The position numbers and the translations under genes are program-made. This document shows, piece by piece, positions 7,559 to 16,112 of a stretch of DNA of 64,000 nt. This stretch comes from Desulfosporosinus nitroreducens. GTDB taxonomy: Bacteria; Bacillota; Desulfitobacteriia; Desulfitobacteriales; Desulfitobacteriaceae. The stretch is from NCBI RefSeq assembly GCF_023897015.1, contig NZ_JAMHFY010000008.1, positions 1 through 64,000 of the forward strand, read 5' to 3'. Below the pieces are notes generated by a model. That model made no database searches. It saw only the letters and a program-made list of their open reading frames with translations, and was not told the DNA's origin. The stretch's first letter is position 1; each line of letters starts with the position of its first letter.

Positions 7559-8099
7559 GGATGACCAGCCTATGATCGTCACCGAGAGGCTGGTCTTTTT
7601 CATTCTGAGGTGCTTTGATAAGAATTGTAATCTCACTAATATCAGTGGGGCTTGATTTCTGGAGTGGAAACATTACGTAGCCCTGTAAGATTCGTTTCGG
7701 TGGGAAGACCCCTCCCAAAAGACCTCCTAAGTCTGCACTCTCAGGCATATCGGCTAAAAGTTGTTCCCCGGTATTCGTCGTCACAACAATTTGTTCCGGA
7801 TAGAAGCGGACGCTTTCAGACGAGATATTTCCGACTTCTAATCCAAGGGCAAGATGGCCTTGGAGGTCAGGTTGAGACTCTGTAGTATTTTTGATCATGG
7901 AAACACTATCGATTCTGATTTTGATTGAGCCAAGGTTGACGATGGTATCAAGTTGTTGGGTCTTACTATAGCTTGGAATGTTCGTGGGTGGTTCTTGACC
8001 TTTTTCAACCATTGAAGTGGCAGAGCAACTAGTCAGAGTTAGCGTTGCTGCAGTAATGATAGTCATCAGAGCTAAATTTACTATCCTAAAGCGTTTCAT
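7542..8099 (-). CDS. Predicted lipoprotein, DUF4352-like
   Basis: A 185-residue exported lipoprotein: signal peptide 1-24 with lipobox LTSC (Cys25), then a beta-rich domain including a 'VGNISSESVRFYPEQIVVTT' stretch typical of the Ig-like DUF4352/telomere-repeat-like extracellular domains of Firmicutes. It runs convergent to the response regulator and shares 17 nt with it. The function is unknown; a link with the corrinoid operon is not implied by orientation. Confidence 0.7.
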   Translation of the reverse strand: MKRFRIVNLALMTIITAATLTLTSCSATSMVEKGQEPPTNIPSYSKTQQLDTIVNLGSIKIRIDSVSMIKNTTESQPDLQGHLALGLEVGNISSESVRFYPEQIVVTTNTGEQLLADMPESADLGGLLGGVFPPKRILQGYVMFPLQKSSPTDISEITILIKAPQNEKDQPLGDDHRLVIPIQQS

Positions 8100-8252
8100 A
8101 ATAAGTGGCCTCCCCAGTATGTATTTAAATAGACAGCTTCCTTAGATCGGTGTTAAAAAGGATTATATGCAATTTATATACCATACTTAGTAAGGGCAGG
8201 TTGTCTAGTTTATAGTCTCAATAATCCTTCTTCTCAGCAAATTGTGACATAA

Positions 8253-8296
8253 AAGCCACAGGTGAAGGGACATTAACGTCTCTAAACCTGTGGTTT
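8253..8296. terminator. Bidirectional hairpin upstream of the nos region
   Basis: AAGCCACAGGT pairs with ACCTGTGGTTT (one G-T pair) across a 21-nt loop, followed by a T run on the + strand. No + strand gene precedes it closely, so it may be an attenuator in the leader of the 8425 operon rather than a simple terminator. The remainder of 8100-8424 shows no gene. Confidence 0.5.
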
Positions 8297-8424
8297 TTAC
8301 TGTTGCCACAGTTCTTTTGTTAATGAAACCTTGAATTAGGCGGAGTTGACGCATCCATGGAGCCTGGCATGGGATTTGCAAAAGCTATGATTGTACCTAG
8401 GCCATGAAGGATAGGAGTGATGAG

Positions 8425-9624
8425 TTGCTATTAAAACTAGTTTGGAGGAATTTAGTACGACGACCCTGGCAATCCTCCTTGACAATTTTTGTTGTGGCAG
8501 CTTGTAGTGCAGCGTTAGTTTCAAGTTTGCTGATGTTATGGAGTATCGAGAATGGTGCAAAAAGTGCGCTTAACCAATGGGGGGCAGATATTCTGGTATT
8601 ACCAGCTCAGGCAGAGTATAGCCCTGAAGAGGTGCTATTTACGGGTTCCCCTGCCAACATTTACATGAAGGCACAAGTTATTGAGGAGGTTTCAGAGATT
8701 GACGGTGTGGAGAAAGCGACTCCTCAATTTTTCAGTCAAACGCTCAATCAAAGTTGTTGTAGCCTGCCGGATGAATATCGATTAGTCGGATATGATCCTG
8801 CCAGTGATTTCTTAGTTAATGGCTTAGCCCAAGGGATTGGAAGAGAGTTAAATCAGGAGGAAGTGATTATCGGCAGCGAAATTCCTGCCTTCCTAGGGGA
8901 CCGGGTCGTCATTCTAGGGCAACCTTTTGATGTTGCTGGTTATCTAAAGCCAAAAGGAGGGAGTATTGATCGGACAATTTTTGTTCCTATTGCTACAGCC
9001 CGTCAAGTCGCCTTCCAAAGTCCTTATTTGCAGGAAATTTGGCATGGTGCCGGAAACCCTCAAGATTTGATATCCGCCGTTTTAATCAAAACGAGTGAGA
9101 GTGTATCACCTGAGATTATTGGGCAAACGATCTCGAATATTCCTGGCTTAAAGGCTGTGACGGCAGGGAAACTCATGCAAGACTTGCAGGAACAATTGGT
9201 GGCTTTTCGTTCAGTAATATGGGTTCTAGTACTTATCATAGGTGCCATTACGTTAGCTTCCCTTTGTACGAGGTACTCCTCTTTGATGCTTGAAAAACGG
9301 GAAGAAGTGGGATTGTTGCGGATCCTAGGGGCGAGGAGAAACCAAGTTTTCAAGATGATTTTGGCGGAGTCCTTCATTACGGTACTGACTGCTTCATTCT
9401 TAGGGTCACTATTTGGTTTAGGCTTGCTCATACATTACAAGTTAATGCTCAAGGAATATAGTTCATTTCCTTTTCTCATGCCCAATTTGTCACAAATAGT
9501 GATTGCCCTAAGTGGTCTCATCCTAGCAACACTCGTTATTAGTCTTTTAGCCGCGCTTTGGCCAGCAAGACGTTCGGCGTTCATTGATCCAGTGCTTGCC
9601 TTATCTGAAGGCCAGCTTCGTTAG
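8425..9624 (+). CDS. ABC transporter permease, FtsX/MacB type
   Basis: A 399-residue permease with one N-terminal transmembrane helix (about 12-35), a large extracellular MacB-PCD-like domain (35-260) containing a Cys pair (NQSCCSLP), and three C-terminal helices of the FtsX domain (about 265-395). TTG 8425 is favoured because TAGGAG lies 7 nt upstream; the ATG at 8404 has no ribosome site. It pairs with the ATPase 11 nt downstream. MacB-type systems move substrates from the outer membrane leaflet or cell surface rather than through a channel. Its place at the head of the nos cluster suggests a role in building or supplying NosZ or cytochromes; that is inference. Confidence 0.85.
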   Translation: MLLKLVWRNLVRRPWQSSLTIFVVAACSAALVSSLLMLWSIENGAKSALNQWGADILVLPAQAEYSPEEVLFTGSPANIYMKAQVIEEVSEIDGVEKATPQFFSQTLNQSCCSLPDEYRLVGYDPASDFLVNGLAQGIGRELNQEEVIIGSEIPAFLGDRVVILGQPFDVAGYLKPKGGSIDRTIFVPIATARQVAFQSPYLQEIWHGAGNPQDLISAVLIKTSESVSPEIIGQTISNIPGLKAVTAGKLMQDLQEQLVAFRSVIWVLVLIIGAITLASLCTRYSSLMLEKREEVGLLRILGARRNQVFKMILAESFITVLTASFLGSLFGLGLLIHYKLMLKEYSSFPFLMPNLSQIVIALSGLILATLVISLLAALWPARRSAFIDPVLALSEGQLR

Positions 9625-9635
9625 GAGGATATACT

Positions 9636-10343
9636 ATGCAACTCAAACTATCAAAGGTTAGTCATCAGTATGCCAATAAGTTCGGAGAGGTCATTATTCC
9701 TCTCCAAGACGTTGATTTAAGCATAGATCGGGGGGAAGTACTGACTATTTTAGGACCATCAGGTTGCGGTAAAAGCACGCTTTTATTCATTTTAGGGTGC
9801 CTGCTCAAACCAACTCAAGGTGAGGTAGTGATTGATAGTATACCTACTTATAGGTTAGTAGAAGACGAGCTAGCAGAGCTACGCTCACGCAAGATAGGAT
9901 TCATTTTACAACAGAGTGTTCTCCTCCCAACCCTTACGGTTCGGGAAAATGTACTCCTGCCATTATGGATCGGGCCTAAACCTTTTAATAAAAAAAGCGC
10001 AGAGCAGAAAGTGACATCACTCCTTGAAGAATCAGGATTACTGGAACGAGCAAAGTTTTTACCGCATCAGTTAAGCGGGGGGCAAAGACGACGGGTTGCT
10101 ATTGTGAGAGCATTAGTTCACGATCCAGAGCTAATTTTAGCAGATGAACCAACAGCGGAGCTTGATGATGTCAATCGCTCCCTAATTAGTACGTGGTTAT
10201 TAGAGTTAGCGGATAAAGGTAAATCAGTCGTTATTGCAACCCATGACCCTTTTCTTACGGGTGTGGCGAGTCGTGTTTACACTTTAAACAAAGGACTGCT
10301 ACTTCTAAAAGCGAAGCCGGGGAAAAGCCATGAGGCTCTATAG
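9636..10343 (+). CDS. ABC transporter ATP-binding protein, LolD/MacB type
   Basis: A 235-residue cytoplasmic ATPase with Walker A GPSGCGKST, Q-loop (FILQQSVLLP), signature LSGGQRRR, Walker B LILADEPTAELD and H-loop (IATHDP). Size and signature fit the MacB/LolD class that partners FtsX-type permeases, and AGGAGG precedes ATG 9636 immediately after the permease stop. It energises the permease at 8425. Confidence 0.92.
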   Translation: MQLKLSKVSHQYANKFGEVIIPLQDVDLSIDRGEVLTILGPSGCGKSTLLFILGCLLKPTQGEVVIDSIPTYRLVEDELAELRSRKIGFILQQSVLLPTLTVRENVLLPLWIGPKPFNKKSAEQKVTSLLEESGLLERAKFLPHQLSGGQRRRVAIVRALVHDPELILADEPTAELDDVNRSLISTWLLELADKGKSVVIATHDPFLTGVASRVYTLNKGLLLLKAKPGKSHEAL

Positions 10344-10379
10344 GTGCTTGCCTAATAAATGTGTGAAAGAGGGGAAACC

Positions 10380-10808
10380 ATGATCACTCAAACTAAAGGG
10401 AATAAAGTAGCTGGTATTTTGGGTTCTATTATCGGTATGTTCATTATTTTTACGCCCTTTCATTTAGCCCCCGTGTGTCAGAAATTAATTGAATTGAAAT
10501 CTGGCAATATGACTCATATGCGCTGTCATTATACAGGGCAGGCTGAGATTTATTTTGGCATATTGATAGTGATTGTTTCGCTGATGGTTCTGTTTAGCCA
10601 TGGTGTCGCACGTCGCTATCTTGGCTTTCTATTGGCAGTCCTTGGTGTGATGGTAATTTTGATGCCTACTGATTGGGGGATTGGGGTTTGTATGTCGCCT
10701 ATGGAATGCCATACAACAGCTAAATATTTGTATGGATTCGGAGGAGTGCTAACCTTAGTGGGTTTGGCCTTAGGATTGATGAAAGGACCCTTTTCGGATA
10801 AACCTTGA
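10380..10808 (+). CDS. DUF4418 membrane protein
   Basis: A 142-residue protein with four predicted membrane helices (about 12-32, 60-80, 84-104 and 115-135). ATG 10380 follows GAGGGGAAA. Conserved-looking Cys, His and Met residues sit in the loops (PVCQK, MRCHY, CMSPMECHTT), which face the outside if the N-terminus is in. That pattern could form disulfides or bind a metal such as copper, fitting the neighbouring NosZ pathway, but no function is established for the family. It follows the ABC pair. Confidence 0.75.
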   Translation: MITQTKGNKVAGILGSIIGMFIIFTPFHLAPVCQKLIELKSGNMTHMRCHYTGQAEIYFGILIVIVSLMVLFSHGVARRYLGFLLAVLGVMVILMPTDWGIGVCMSPMECHTTAKYLYGFGGVLTLVGLALGLMKGPFSDKP

Positions 10809-10879
10809 ACCAATAACGTGAAAAGAGATTTGAATAGAGACAAATAAGTCCCACCGCTATTTTAAGGAGGTGATGAAAT

Positions 10880-11185
10880 TTGGCAAAAGGATTTTCCACT
10901 AAGATAGCTACAGGAATAACTCTAATGATGGTAGGCACGGCAATAGGGCTGTCGGCGATGTCGTCTTATGCGCAACCAATGCCTAAAGAAAATCATGGAG
11001 GGAGAGAATACTTAACTTTTCAATCAGTCTGTACCACTTGTCATGAGGCTACTACCGTGCAAAATTCCAGCGGTACCGAGTCGTGGTCTGAGGTTATCAC
11101 CCAAATGCGTGGGTTTGGGGCCTTTGTTACGGAGGATCAAACTAAGGAAATAGAGGATTATCTGCAAAAAACATATCCAAGATAA
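10880..11185 (+). CDS. Exported monoheme c-type cytochrome
   Basis: A 101-residue protein with a signal peptide (1-32, ending SSYAQ) and a single heme site CTTCH (about residues 51-55). TTG 10880 is set by AAGGAGGTGAT. It lacks a lipobox, so it may stay anchored by an uncleaved signal or act outside the membrane. It sits just before the Rieske/cytochrome b genes and presumably carries electrons toward NosZ. Confidence 0.85.
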   Translation: MAKGFSTKIATGITLMMVGTAIGLSAMSSYAQPMPKENHGGREYLTFQSVCTTCHEATTVQNSSGTESWSEVITQMRGFGAFVTEDQTKEIEDYLQKTYPR

Positions 11186-11214
11186 AATTAACCGGATGAA
11201 AGGAAGTCGTGCAT

Positions 11215-11451
11215 ATGAGTCTTGATCAGGAAGATCAGTCTTCTTATGGGTTAGTGTTACTTGGCTTAGACGCGTGGGCAGCTCTTATGTTCGCCATGAT
11301 GCTTGTTAAAAGCTATATCGCTGGGAATTCCCGTTGGGTTGCCATATTAATTGGCTTGATTTTTATTAGTACCGCTATTTCCATTTATATATGGCGATTT
11401 TTTGTTTTAGAGAAGGGGGAGGGGATGAAAAGCCATGGAGAATTCCAGTAA
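11215..11451 (+). CDS. Small two-helix membrane protein of the nos cluster
   Basis: A 78-residue protein with two hydrophobic helices (about 14-36 and 42-64) and no cofactor motif. ATG 11215 is chosen over GTG 11209 for spacing from AAAGG. Its end overlaps the Rieske gene start by 17 nt, which implies translational coupling. It could be an assembly or small accessory subunit of the cytochrome b-Rieske complex; I do not recognise the family. Confidence 0.7.
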   Translation: MSLDQEDQSSYGLVLLGLDAWAALMFAMMLVKSYIAGNSRWVAILIGLIFISTAISIYIWRFFVLEKGEGMKSHGEFQ

Positions 11452-11884
11452 TAATCGAAAACTATCCCGACGCCAATTTATAACCATAACCGCGAGCATA
11501 CCAGCGTGCTTAGCCGTTCTAACCCCTATGACTTTGCTGGGTGGAACCCTTTACCCCCCGAAATCATTAATGCCTGCTCCTCCCAAAATGGCGGTAATTA
11601 AAGAAGTAGATCTTCAGGACGAGCCAGTGGAGTTTGTCTATGATGGGGCTCCAGCCATGCTATTTAAGCGAGAAGATGAAATGATCGCTTTCTCTCGAGT
11701 CTGCACACATCTTGGCTGTATTGTGCTTTGGAATGCTGAAGGTCAGCAGTTCGAGTGTCCGTGCCATGGCGGAATTTTTAATGCCAACGGAGATGTGGTA
11801 GAAGGACCGCCTCCCAAACCTCTGCTCAAATTGGCAACTTGGTTGGAAGAAGGGGTTGTCATGGCTCAACTGAAGGAGGTTTAA
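11435..11884 (+). CDS. Rieske [2Fe-2S] protein of a bc/b6f-type complex
   Basis: A 149-residue Rieske subunit. The N-terminus has a twin-arginine motif (SRRQFI) before a hydrophobic anchor; the fold contains both cluster-binding motifs, CTHLGC (about 90-95) and CPCHGG (about 109-114), whose two Cys and two His ligate the cluster. It is followed by cytochrome b6-like and subunit IV-like genes, so the three form a quinol:cytochrome c oxidoreductase. Here its electron acceptor would be the cytochromes that feed NosZ. Confidence 0.95.
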   Translation: MENSSNNRKLSRRQFITITASIPACLAVLTPMTLLGGTLYPPKSLMPAPPKMAVIKEVDLQDEPVEFVYDGAPAMLFKREDEMIAFSRVCTHLGCIVLWNAEGQQFECPCHGGIFNANGDVVEGPPPKPLLKLATWLEEGVVMAQLKEV

Positions 11885-11887
11885 ATT

Positions 11888-12544
11888 TTGGCTATCGAAC
11901 CTAAGGGAATTGCAAAAAAAAATGAACAAAGCTTATCAGAAATGTTTAAGGAACTTGGGAGCCATCCCGTACCGAAACATGCCCGTAGTTACATGTATTG
12001 CTTCGGAGGAATTACATTTTTACTCTTTTTAATTCAGGTCATTACGGGGATTTTGCTCGCTATTTACTACAAGCCGACACCCGAGCTGGCCTATGAAAGT
12101 GTGATGTTTATCGAGCAAGACGTATGGATGGGAGCAGCAATTCGTTCAATCCATAATGTTGCCGCGAACCTGATGGTTATCGCTGTGCTGATGCATATGT
12201 TTCGAGTCATCTATACGGGTTCATATAAACCCCCGCGTCAATTAAACTGGATTATCGGAGCGTGCTTGTTGATTATTGTCCTCGCTTTTTGCTTTACGGG
12301 TTATCTTTTACCCTGGGATCAGTTGGGGTATTGGGCTGCTGTCATAGGTACAAAAATAATGGGCTCGCTCCCTTGGCTCGGTGAACAGTTACTGCTCTTG
12401 AGCCAGGCAGGCAGCAAAATTACCGGGTACACCTTAACTAGGTTTTATGCTCTTCATATTGTGATCTTACCAGTGGTTGCAATTGTTTCGATGGTTATTC
12501 ATTTTCTGATGATCCGTAAGCAAGGAATTTCTGGTGGGCTATAG
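11888..12544 (+). CDS. Cytochrome b6-like subunit
   Basis: A 218-residue, four-helix heme protein (N-terminal half of cytochrome b), starting at TTG 11888 after GGAGGTTT. Heme-ligating histidines are visible in RSIHNVAANL and LMHMF (helix B) and in LHIVIL and VIHFL (helix D). A Cys in MYCFGGITF occupies the place of the b6f Cys that binds the extra heme c-i. With the separate subunit IV gene this is the split b6f-like arrangement found in Firmicutes. It oxidises menaquinol in the membrane. Confidence 0.95.
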   Translation: MAIEPKGIAKKNEQSLSEMFKELGSHPVPKHARSYMYCFGGITFLLFLIQVITGILLAIYYKPTPELAYESVMFIEQDVWMGAAIRSIHNVAANLMVIAVLMHMFRVIYTGSYKPPRQLNWIIGACLLIIVLAFCFTGYLLPWDQLGYWAAVIGTKIMGSLPWLGEQLLLLSQAGSKITGYTLTRFYALHIVILPVVAIVSMVIHFLMIRKQGISGGL

Positions 12545-12558
12545 GAGGGGAAGTTAAA

Positions 12559-12960
12559 TTGGAGCGTGATCAAAAACTAAGTTCTTTGGAGTCTGATGAG
12601 ATACCTTTTTTCCCTGGTCATCTATTAACGGAAGTCGTGATGGCCTTTGCGGTCCTTGGATTAGTGTTTATCTTAGCTGGAGTATGGCCCAAGGAGTTAG
12701 GCCCCCCGGCAAATACGATTATGACTCCGTCACGGATTGTTCCGGAATGGTATTTCCTTTGGCTGTTCGGGCTTCTGAAAATCGTACCTGAGCTATTAGG
12801 ATTATTTCTTTCGGGGTTGTTGATCATGGGAGTCCTACTTCTTCCGTGGCTTGATCGCAGTAATAATAATACCTTAAAGGGAAGGCGTAAGATTCTCATG
12901 CTCATAATATTGACCGTGTGTTTCATGATCGTACTGTCGGTGATCGGTGTAAAAGAATAA
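12559..12960 (+). CDS. Cytochrome b subunit IV-like protein
   Basis: A 133-residue membrane protein with three helices, equivalent to the C-terminal part of cytochrome b (PetD-like). It carries the quinol-site motif PEWY (in VPEWYFLW, about residues 58-65). TTG 12559 follows AGGAGGGG. It completes the Qo site together with the preceding b6-like subunit and the Rieske protein. Confidence 0.92.
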   Translation: MERDQKLSSLESDEIPFFPGHLLTEVVMAFAVLGLVFILAGVWPKELGPPANTIMTPSRIVPEWYFLWLFGLLKIVPELLGLFLSGLLIMGVLLLPWLDRSNNNTLKGRRKILMLIILTVCFMIVLSVIGVKE

Positions 12961-12989
12961 GTTGTTAGGATGTACTAGGAGGTGCAAGC

Positions 12990-13448
12990 GTGTTCAATCT
13001 TTTCAAGAAGGGTGTAGGACCAAACTTTGTTTTATGGTTGGGAATCGGTTTTCTAACTATGGTTAGTTATAATGTTTTGGCCACACCAAGCAATCCTCCA
13101 ACCGTTGATAATACCGTCCAAACCGTCTACAATACAGGACTTCAGCCTCAGGCCCAAGCTCCGACGGACGCCATTGATCCTAAAACTCTCGAAGGAGATA
13201 TCTTTAAGCAAAAAGGGTGTATTCAGTGCCATTCTGTTTCCTTCTACAATATCTTAGGTGGAGCGACAGGGCCAGATCTTTCCGTTGCTTATTCGGATGC
13301 TCCGAAACGATTTGGCAAAAGCCTTGAGGAGTTTTTGGAAAAACCTGAAGGGACTATGGGCGATTTGCTTCCCCAGCGCACTACCGCTGAGGATAGGAAA
13401 CAAATCCTTGATTTGTTGAGCAAGGCGGCAGAAGTAAAGGCTAAATAA
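12990..13448 (+). CDS. Exported monoheme c-type cytochrome
   Basis: A 152-residue cytochrome with an N-terminal hydrophobic anchor or signal (about 9-30), a Pro/Thr/Gln-rich linker (30-65), and a heme domain with CIQCH (about 76-80) and a distal Met candidate in EGTMGDLL. GTG 12990 follows AGGAGGTG. Its position directly before nosZ and after the b6f-like genes makes it the likely immediate electron donor to the CuA site of NosZ. Confidence 0.88.
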   Translation: MFNLFKKGVGPNFVLWLGIGFLTMVSYNVLATPSNPPTVDNTVQTVYNTGLQPQAQAPTDAIDPKTLEGDIFKQKGCIQCHSVSFYNILGGATGPDLSVAYSDAPKRFGKSLEEFLEKPEGTMGDLLPQRTTAEDRKQILDLLSKAAEVKAK

Positions 13449-13494
13449 ATAGAATCATTAAGCTAGAGATAATTAATCTTGGAGGTGAGAGTAT

Positions 13495-15378
13495 ATGCAT
13501 AAAATAAAGCTAAAAACTCTATTCGTTGCTGTTGCAGGGCTTTTTGTCGGCTTATTATTGGCTTATTCCATATCGTCTCAAATAAGCCCAACTACTACGG
13601 GAGGATTGAAGGCTTCTAAAGAGGGCGTGTCAGAGGATCTCATCGACGCTGCCCTGAAAACCTATGTCCCACCCGGTCAATTAGATGAATATTATCTCTT
13701 CGCATCGGGTGGACACTCTGGTCAACTGTTTGTGTATGGGGTGCCATCCATGAGACGTATTCGTTCAATTCCAGTCTTTAATAAGGAGTCCGCCGTTGGT
13801 TATGGCTGGACGACAGAAAGTAAAGAAATGCTCGGGGATTTTGCTTGGGGGGATGCACATCATCCGGCCCTCAGCGAAACTAAAGGTGATTATGATGGAC
13901 GGTGGCTTTTCATGAATGATAATGCCAACAGTCGGGTTGCCCGCGTTAATTTAGATTCTTTCACAACTCAACAGATCCTTGGGCCAGTACCTAACGTATA
14001 TGGTCCTCATGGTTCGGTCTTTCTAACGCCAAATTCAGAGTATTTCATGATGGCTTCACGTTTTGCTGGTCCGATTCCCTATGGTACCTACTCGGAGCTT
14101 GATAACTTCAAAGAGGACTATAAAGGCGTTATGGCTGCCATAGCCATTGATCCCAAAGATGGCGAGATGAGTGTCGGGTGGGAAGTGTTACTTCCTCCTT
14201 GGTCTTACGACCTTTCAGATGCTGGTAAGGGTGTCAGTGACGGCTGGTGTTTCCTGACAACTTATAATACAGAAGAAGCGTACCACCTATTAGAAGTGGA
14301 ATCCTCCCAAAGAGAACGGGACTATATCATGGCAATTAACTGGAAGATGCTCGAACAAGCGGCTAAGGACGGAAAGGTAAAAGATATTGGTGGAGCAAAG
14401 GTCATTGATCCCATGGATGTTCCAGGTTCAGTCTACCTCGTTCCTTGCGCAAAAAGTCCACATGGGGTGGATGTTACCCCTGACGGCAAATATTTTATTG
14501 GAAATGGTAAACTTGCTCCTACTGTCACTGTTTTTAGTTTTGAAAACTTCATGGAGTGTGTTAACACTAAGGATTTTCAGGGGGAAGAAAGGGGCTTCCC
14601 AATTGTGAATTATGAAAAGACGCGGGTCGCTGAAGTAGAAGTTGGCTTAGGACCTTTGCATACTCAATTTGATGACAAAGGCAATGCTTACACGAGTTTG
14701 TTCGTTGAAAGCGCCGTCGCCAAATGGAGTTTAACTGACTTTAAAGTCACTGATAAAACACAAGTACACTATTGCCCAGGACACCTAGCTTCGGCCGAAG
14801 GGGATACCGTGAATCCTGATGGGAAATACCTAGTCTCCTTGAATAAGTTAGCCAAAGATAAATACCTCTCGGTTGGACCTTCCCATCCAGAAAGTATGCA
14901 GTTGATTGATCTCACTAGTTCTAAGATGAAAGTTCTATACGATAGTCCAACAGATCCAGAACCACATTTTGCACAAATGATTAAAGCGGATAAAATCAAA
15001 ACCTTTGAAGTCTATCCTAAGGATGAAGCAAGAGAAGGCGCTGTCTATGCGAAGGAAGATGCCAAGGTTGTCCGGGATGGCAATAATGTGACGGTGTATA
15101 TGATGGCCTTCCGGAGCCGCTACTACCCTGATGCGGTTGAAATCAATGAAGGTGATCATGTAACTTGGTATATCACGAATACGGATTTTGACGAGGATAT
15201 TACCCATGGCTTTGGGATCATGTTCTACGATATCAACTGTGAGTCACAACCAGGACAGACTCAAAAACTTGAATTCGTGGCAGATAAAGCGGGGGTATAT
15301 CCGTACTATTGTACGAATTTCTGTTCAGCCTTACATCAAGAAATGCAAGGATATCTGTTAATTAAACCAAAATCGTAA
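13495..15378 (+). CDS. nosZ: Nitrous oxide reductase, clade II (Sec type)
   Basis: A 627-residue copper enzyme that reduces N2O to N2 outside the membrane. It has a Sec-type signal or anchor (1-30) with no twin-arginine motif, which marks clade II. The seven-bladed propeller holds the CuZ histidines (for example DAHHP at 120-124, YGPHGS, KSPHGVD, LGPLHTQ), and the cupredoxin domain has the CuA signature C606-x3-C610-x3-H614-x2-M617. All key ligands I can see are intact, and the length is right for clade II. It lies in one block with electron-transfer genes upstream and nosB-like, nosD, nosL, nosY and nosF downstream. Confidence 0.98.
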   Translation: MHKIKLKTLFVAVAGLFVGLLLAYSISSQISPTTTGGLKASKEGVSEDLIDAALKTYVPPGQLDEYYLFASGGHSGQLFVYGVPSMRRIRSIPVFNKESAVGYGWTTESKEMLGDFAWGDAHHPALSETKGDYDGRWLFMNDNANSRVARVNLDSFTTQQILGPVPNVYGPHGSVFLTPNSEYFMMASRFAGPIPYGTYSELDNFKEDYKGVMAAIAIDPKDGEMSVGWEVLLPPWSYDLSDAGKGVSDGWCFLTTYNTEEAYHLLEVESSQRERDYIMAINWKMLEQAAKDGKVKDIGGAKVIDPMDVPGSVYLVPCAKSPHGVDVTPDGKYFIGNGKLAPTVTVFSFENFMECVNTKDFQGEERGFPIVNYEKTRVAEVEVGLGPLHTQFDDKGNAYTSLFVESAVAKWSLTDFKVTDKTQVHYCPGHLASAEGDTVNPDGKYLVSLNKLAKDKYLSVGPSHPESMQLIDLTSSKMKVLYDSPTDPEPHFAQMIKADKIKTFEVYPKDEAREGAVYAKEDAKVVRDGNNVTVYMMAFRSRYYPDAVEINEGDHVTWYITNTDFDEDITHGFGIMFYDINCESQPGQTQKLEFVADKAGVYPYYCTNFCSALHQEMQGYLLIKPKS

Positions 15379-15404
15379 CTGAGATCCGAGCCTTATTCGG
15401 AGTG

Positions 15405-15434
15405 CAGACCGATGGGAATTACCCAGACGGTCTG
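15405..15434 (+). other. Intercistronic stem-loop after nosZ
   Basis: CAGACCG (15405-15411) pairs with CGGTCTG (15428-15434), enclosing a second small TGGG/CCCA stem. No T run follows, so it is more likely an mRNA-stabilising or processing hairpin that lets nosZ be made in excess over the downstream accessory genes than a full terminator. Confidence 0.5.
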
Positions 15435-15500
15435 TTGCTCCTCTTGAAAAAATTAAAGGGGATTGGGTTTCACTAGGGAGAAAAACTTGGAGGGGTTAAG

Positions 15501-16112
15501 ATGAAATTTTTGCAAGGCAAGCTGAGTCTGTCAGGAAGAATTTTGCTGCTAGTTGCAGGGCTTTGTCTGATTGCGAGTACTTACTTTCCTTTGTGGTATA
15601 TGAGTTTGGATGCGCCGCAGTATCCTGAAGGGTTATCGATGATTGTTTTCATGGATCATATCGGGGGTCGCATCGATATCATTAATAACTTGAACCATTA
15701 TATTGGCATGAAGGAAATTGCAGAATCGGATTTCCCGGAAATGCAATATATGACCTACATAGCATTTGGCTTAGCAGGGTTGGCGTTTATCGCAGCGTTG
15801 GTAAGAAGAGTATGGTTTGGGCTAGGCACCTTGGTACTGCTCATAATTGGTGGGGGGTTGGGAATGTATGATCTTTGGTACTGGTTACACCGCTTTGGAA
15901 CAGAATTAGATTCTAAAGCGCCCATTATAATCCCTCCGTTCGTACCTCCAATGATTGGGAGTAATGACGTAGCGAATTTCGTAACCCATACAGGCTTTGG
16001 TATCGGGGGTTACCTCTTAGGCCTAAGTATTTGTTGCATGATTATTGCGCTTTGGAGGTTTAGGACATGGGAAAACAAAGAAAACGATTCCAAGCCAACT
16101 ATCCAGGCTTGA
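15501..16112 (+). CDS. NosB-like membrane protein of clade II nos clusters
   Basis: A 203-residue protein with about five hydrophobic segments (15-35, 93-110, 116-136, 150-175 and 177-197) and no cofactor motif. A membrane protein gene at exactly this place, between nosZ and nosD, is the hallmark of clade II clusters, where it is called nosB; its role is unknown. GGAGGGG precedes ATG 15501. Its last 46 nt overlap the nosD start. Confidence 0.7.
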   Translation: MKFLQGKLSLSGRILLLVAGLCLIASTYFPLWYMSLDAPQYPEGLSMIVFMDHIGGRIDIINNLNHYIGMKEIAESDFPEMQYMTYIAFGLAGLAFIAALVRRVWFGLGTLVLLIIGGGLGMYDLWYWLHRFGTELDSKAPIIIPPFVPPMIGSNDVANFVTHTGFGIGGYLLGLSICCMIIALWRFRTWENKENDSKPTIQA

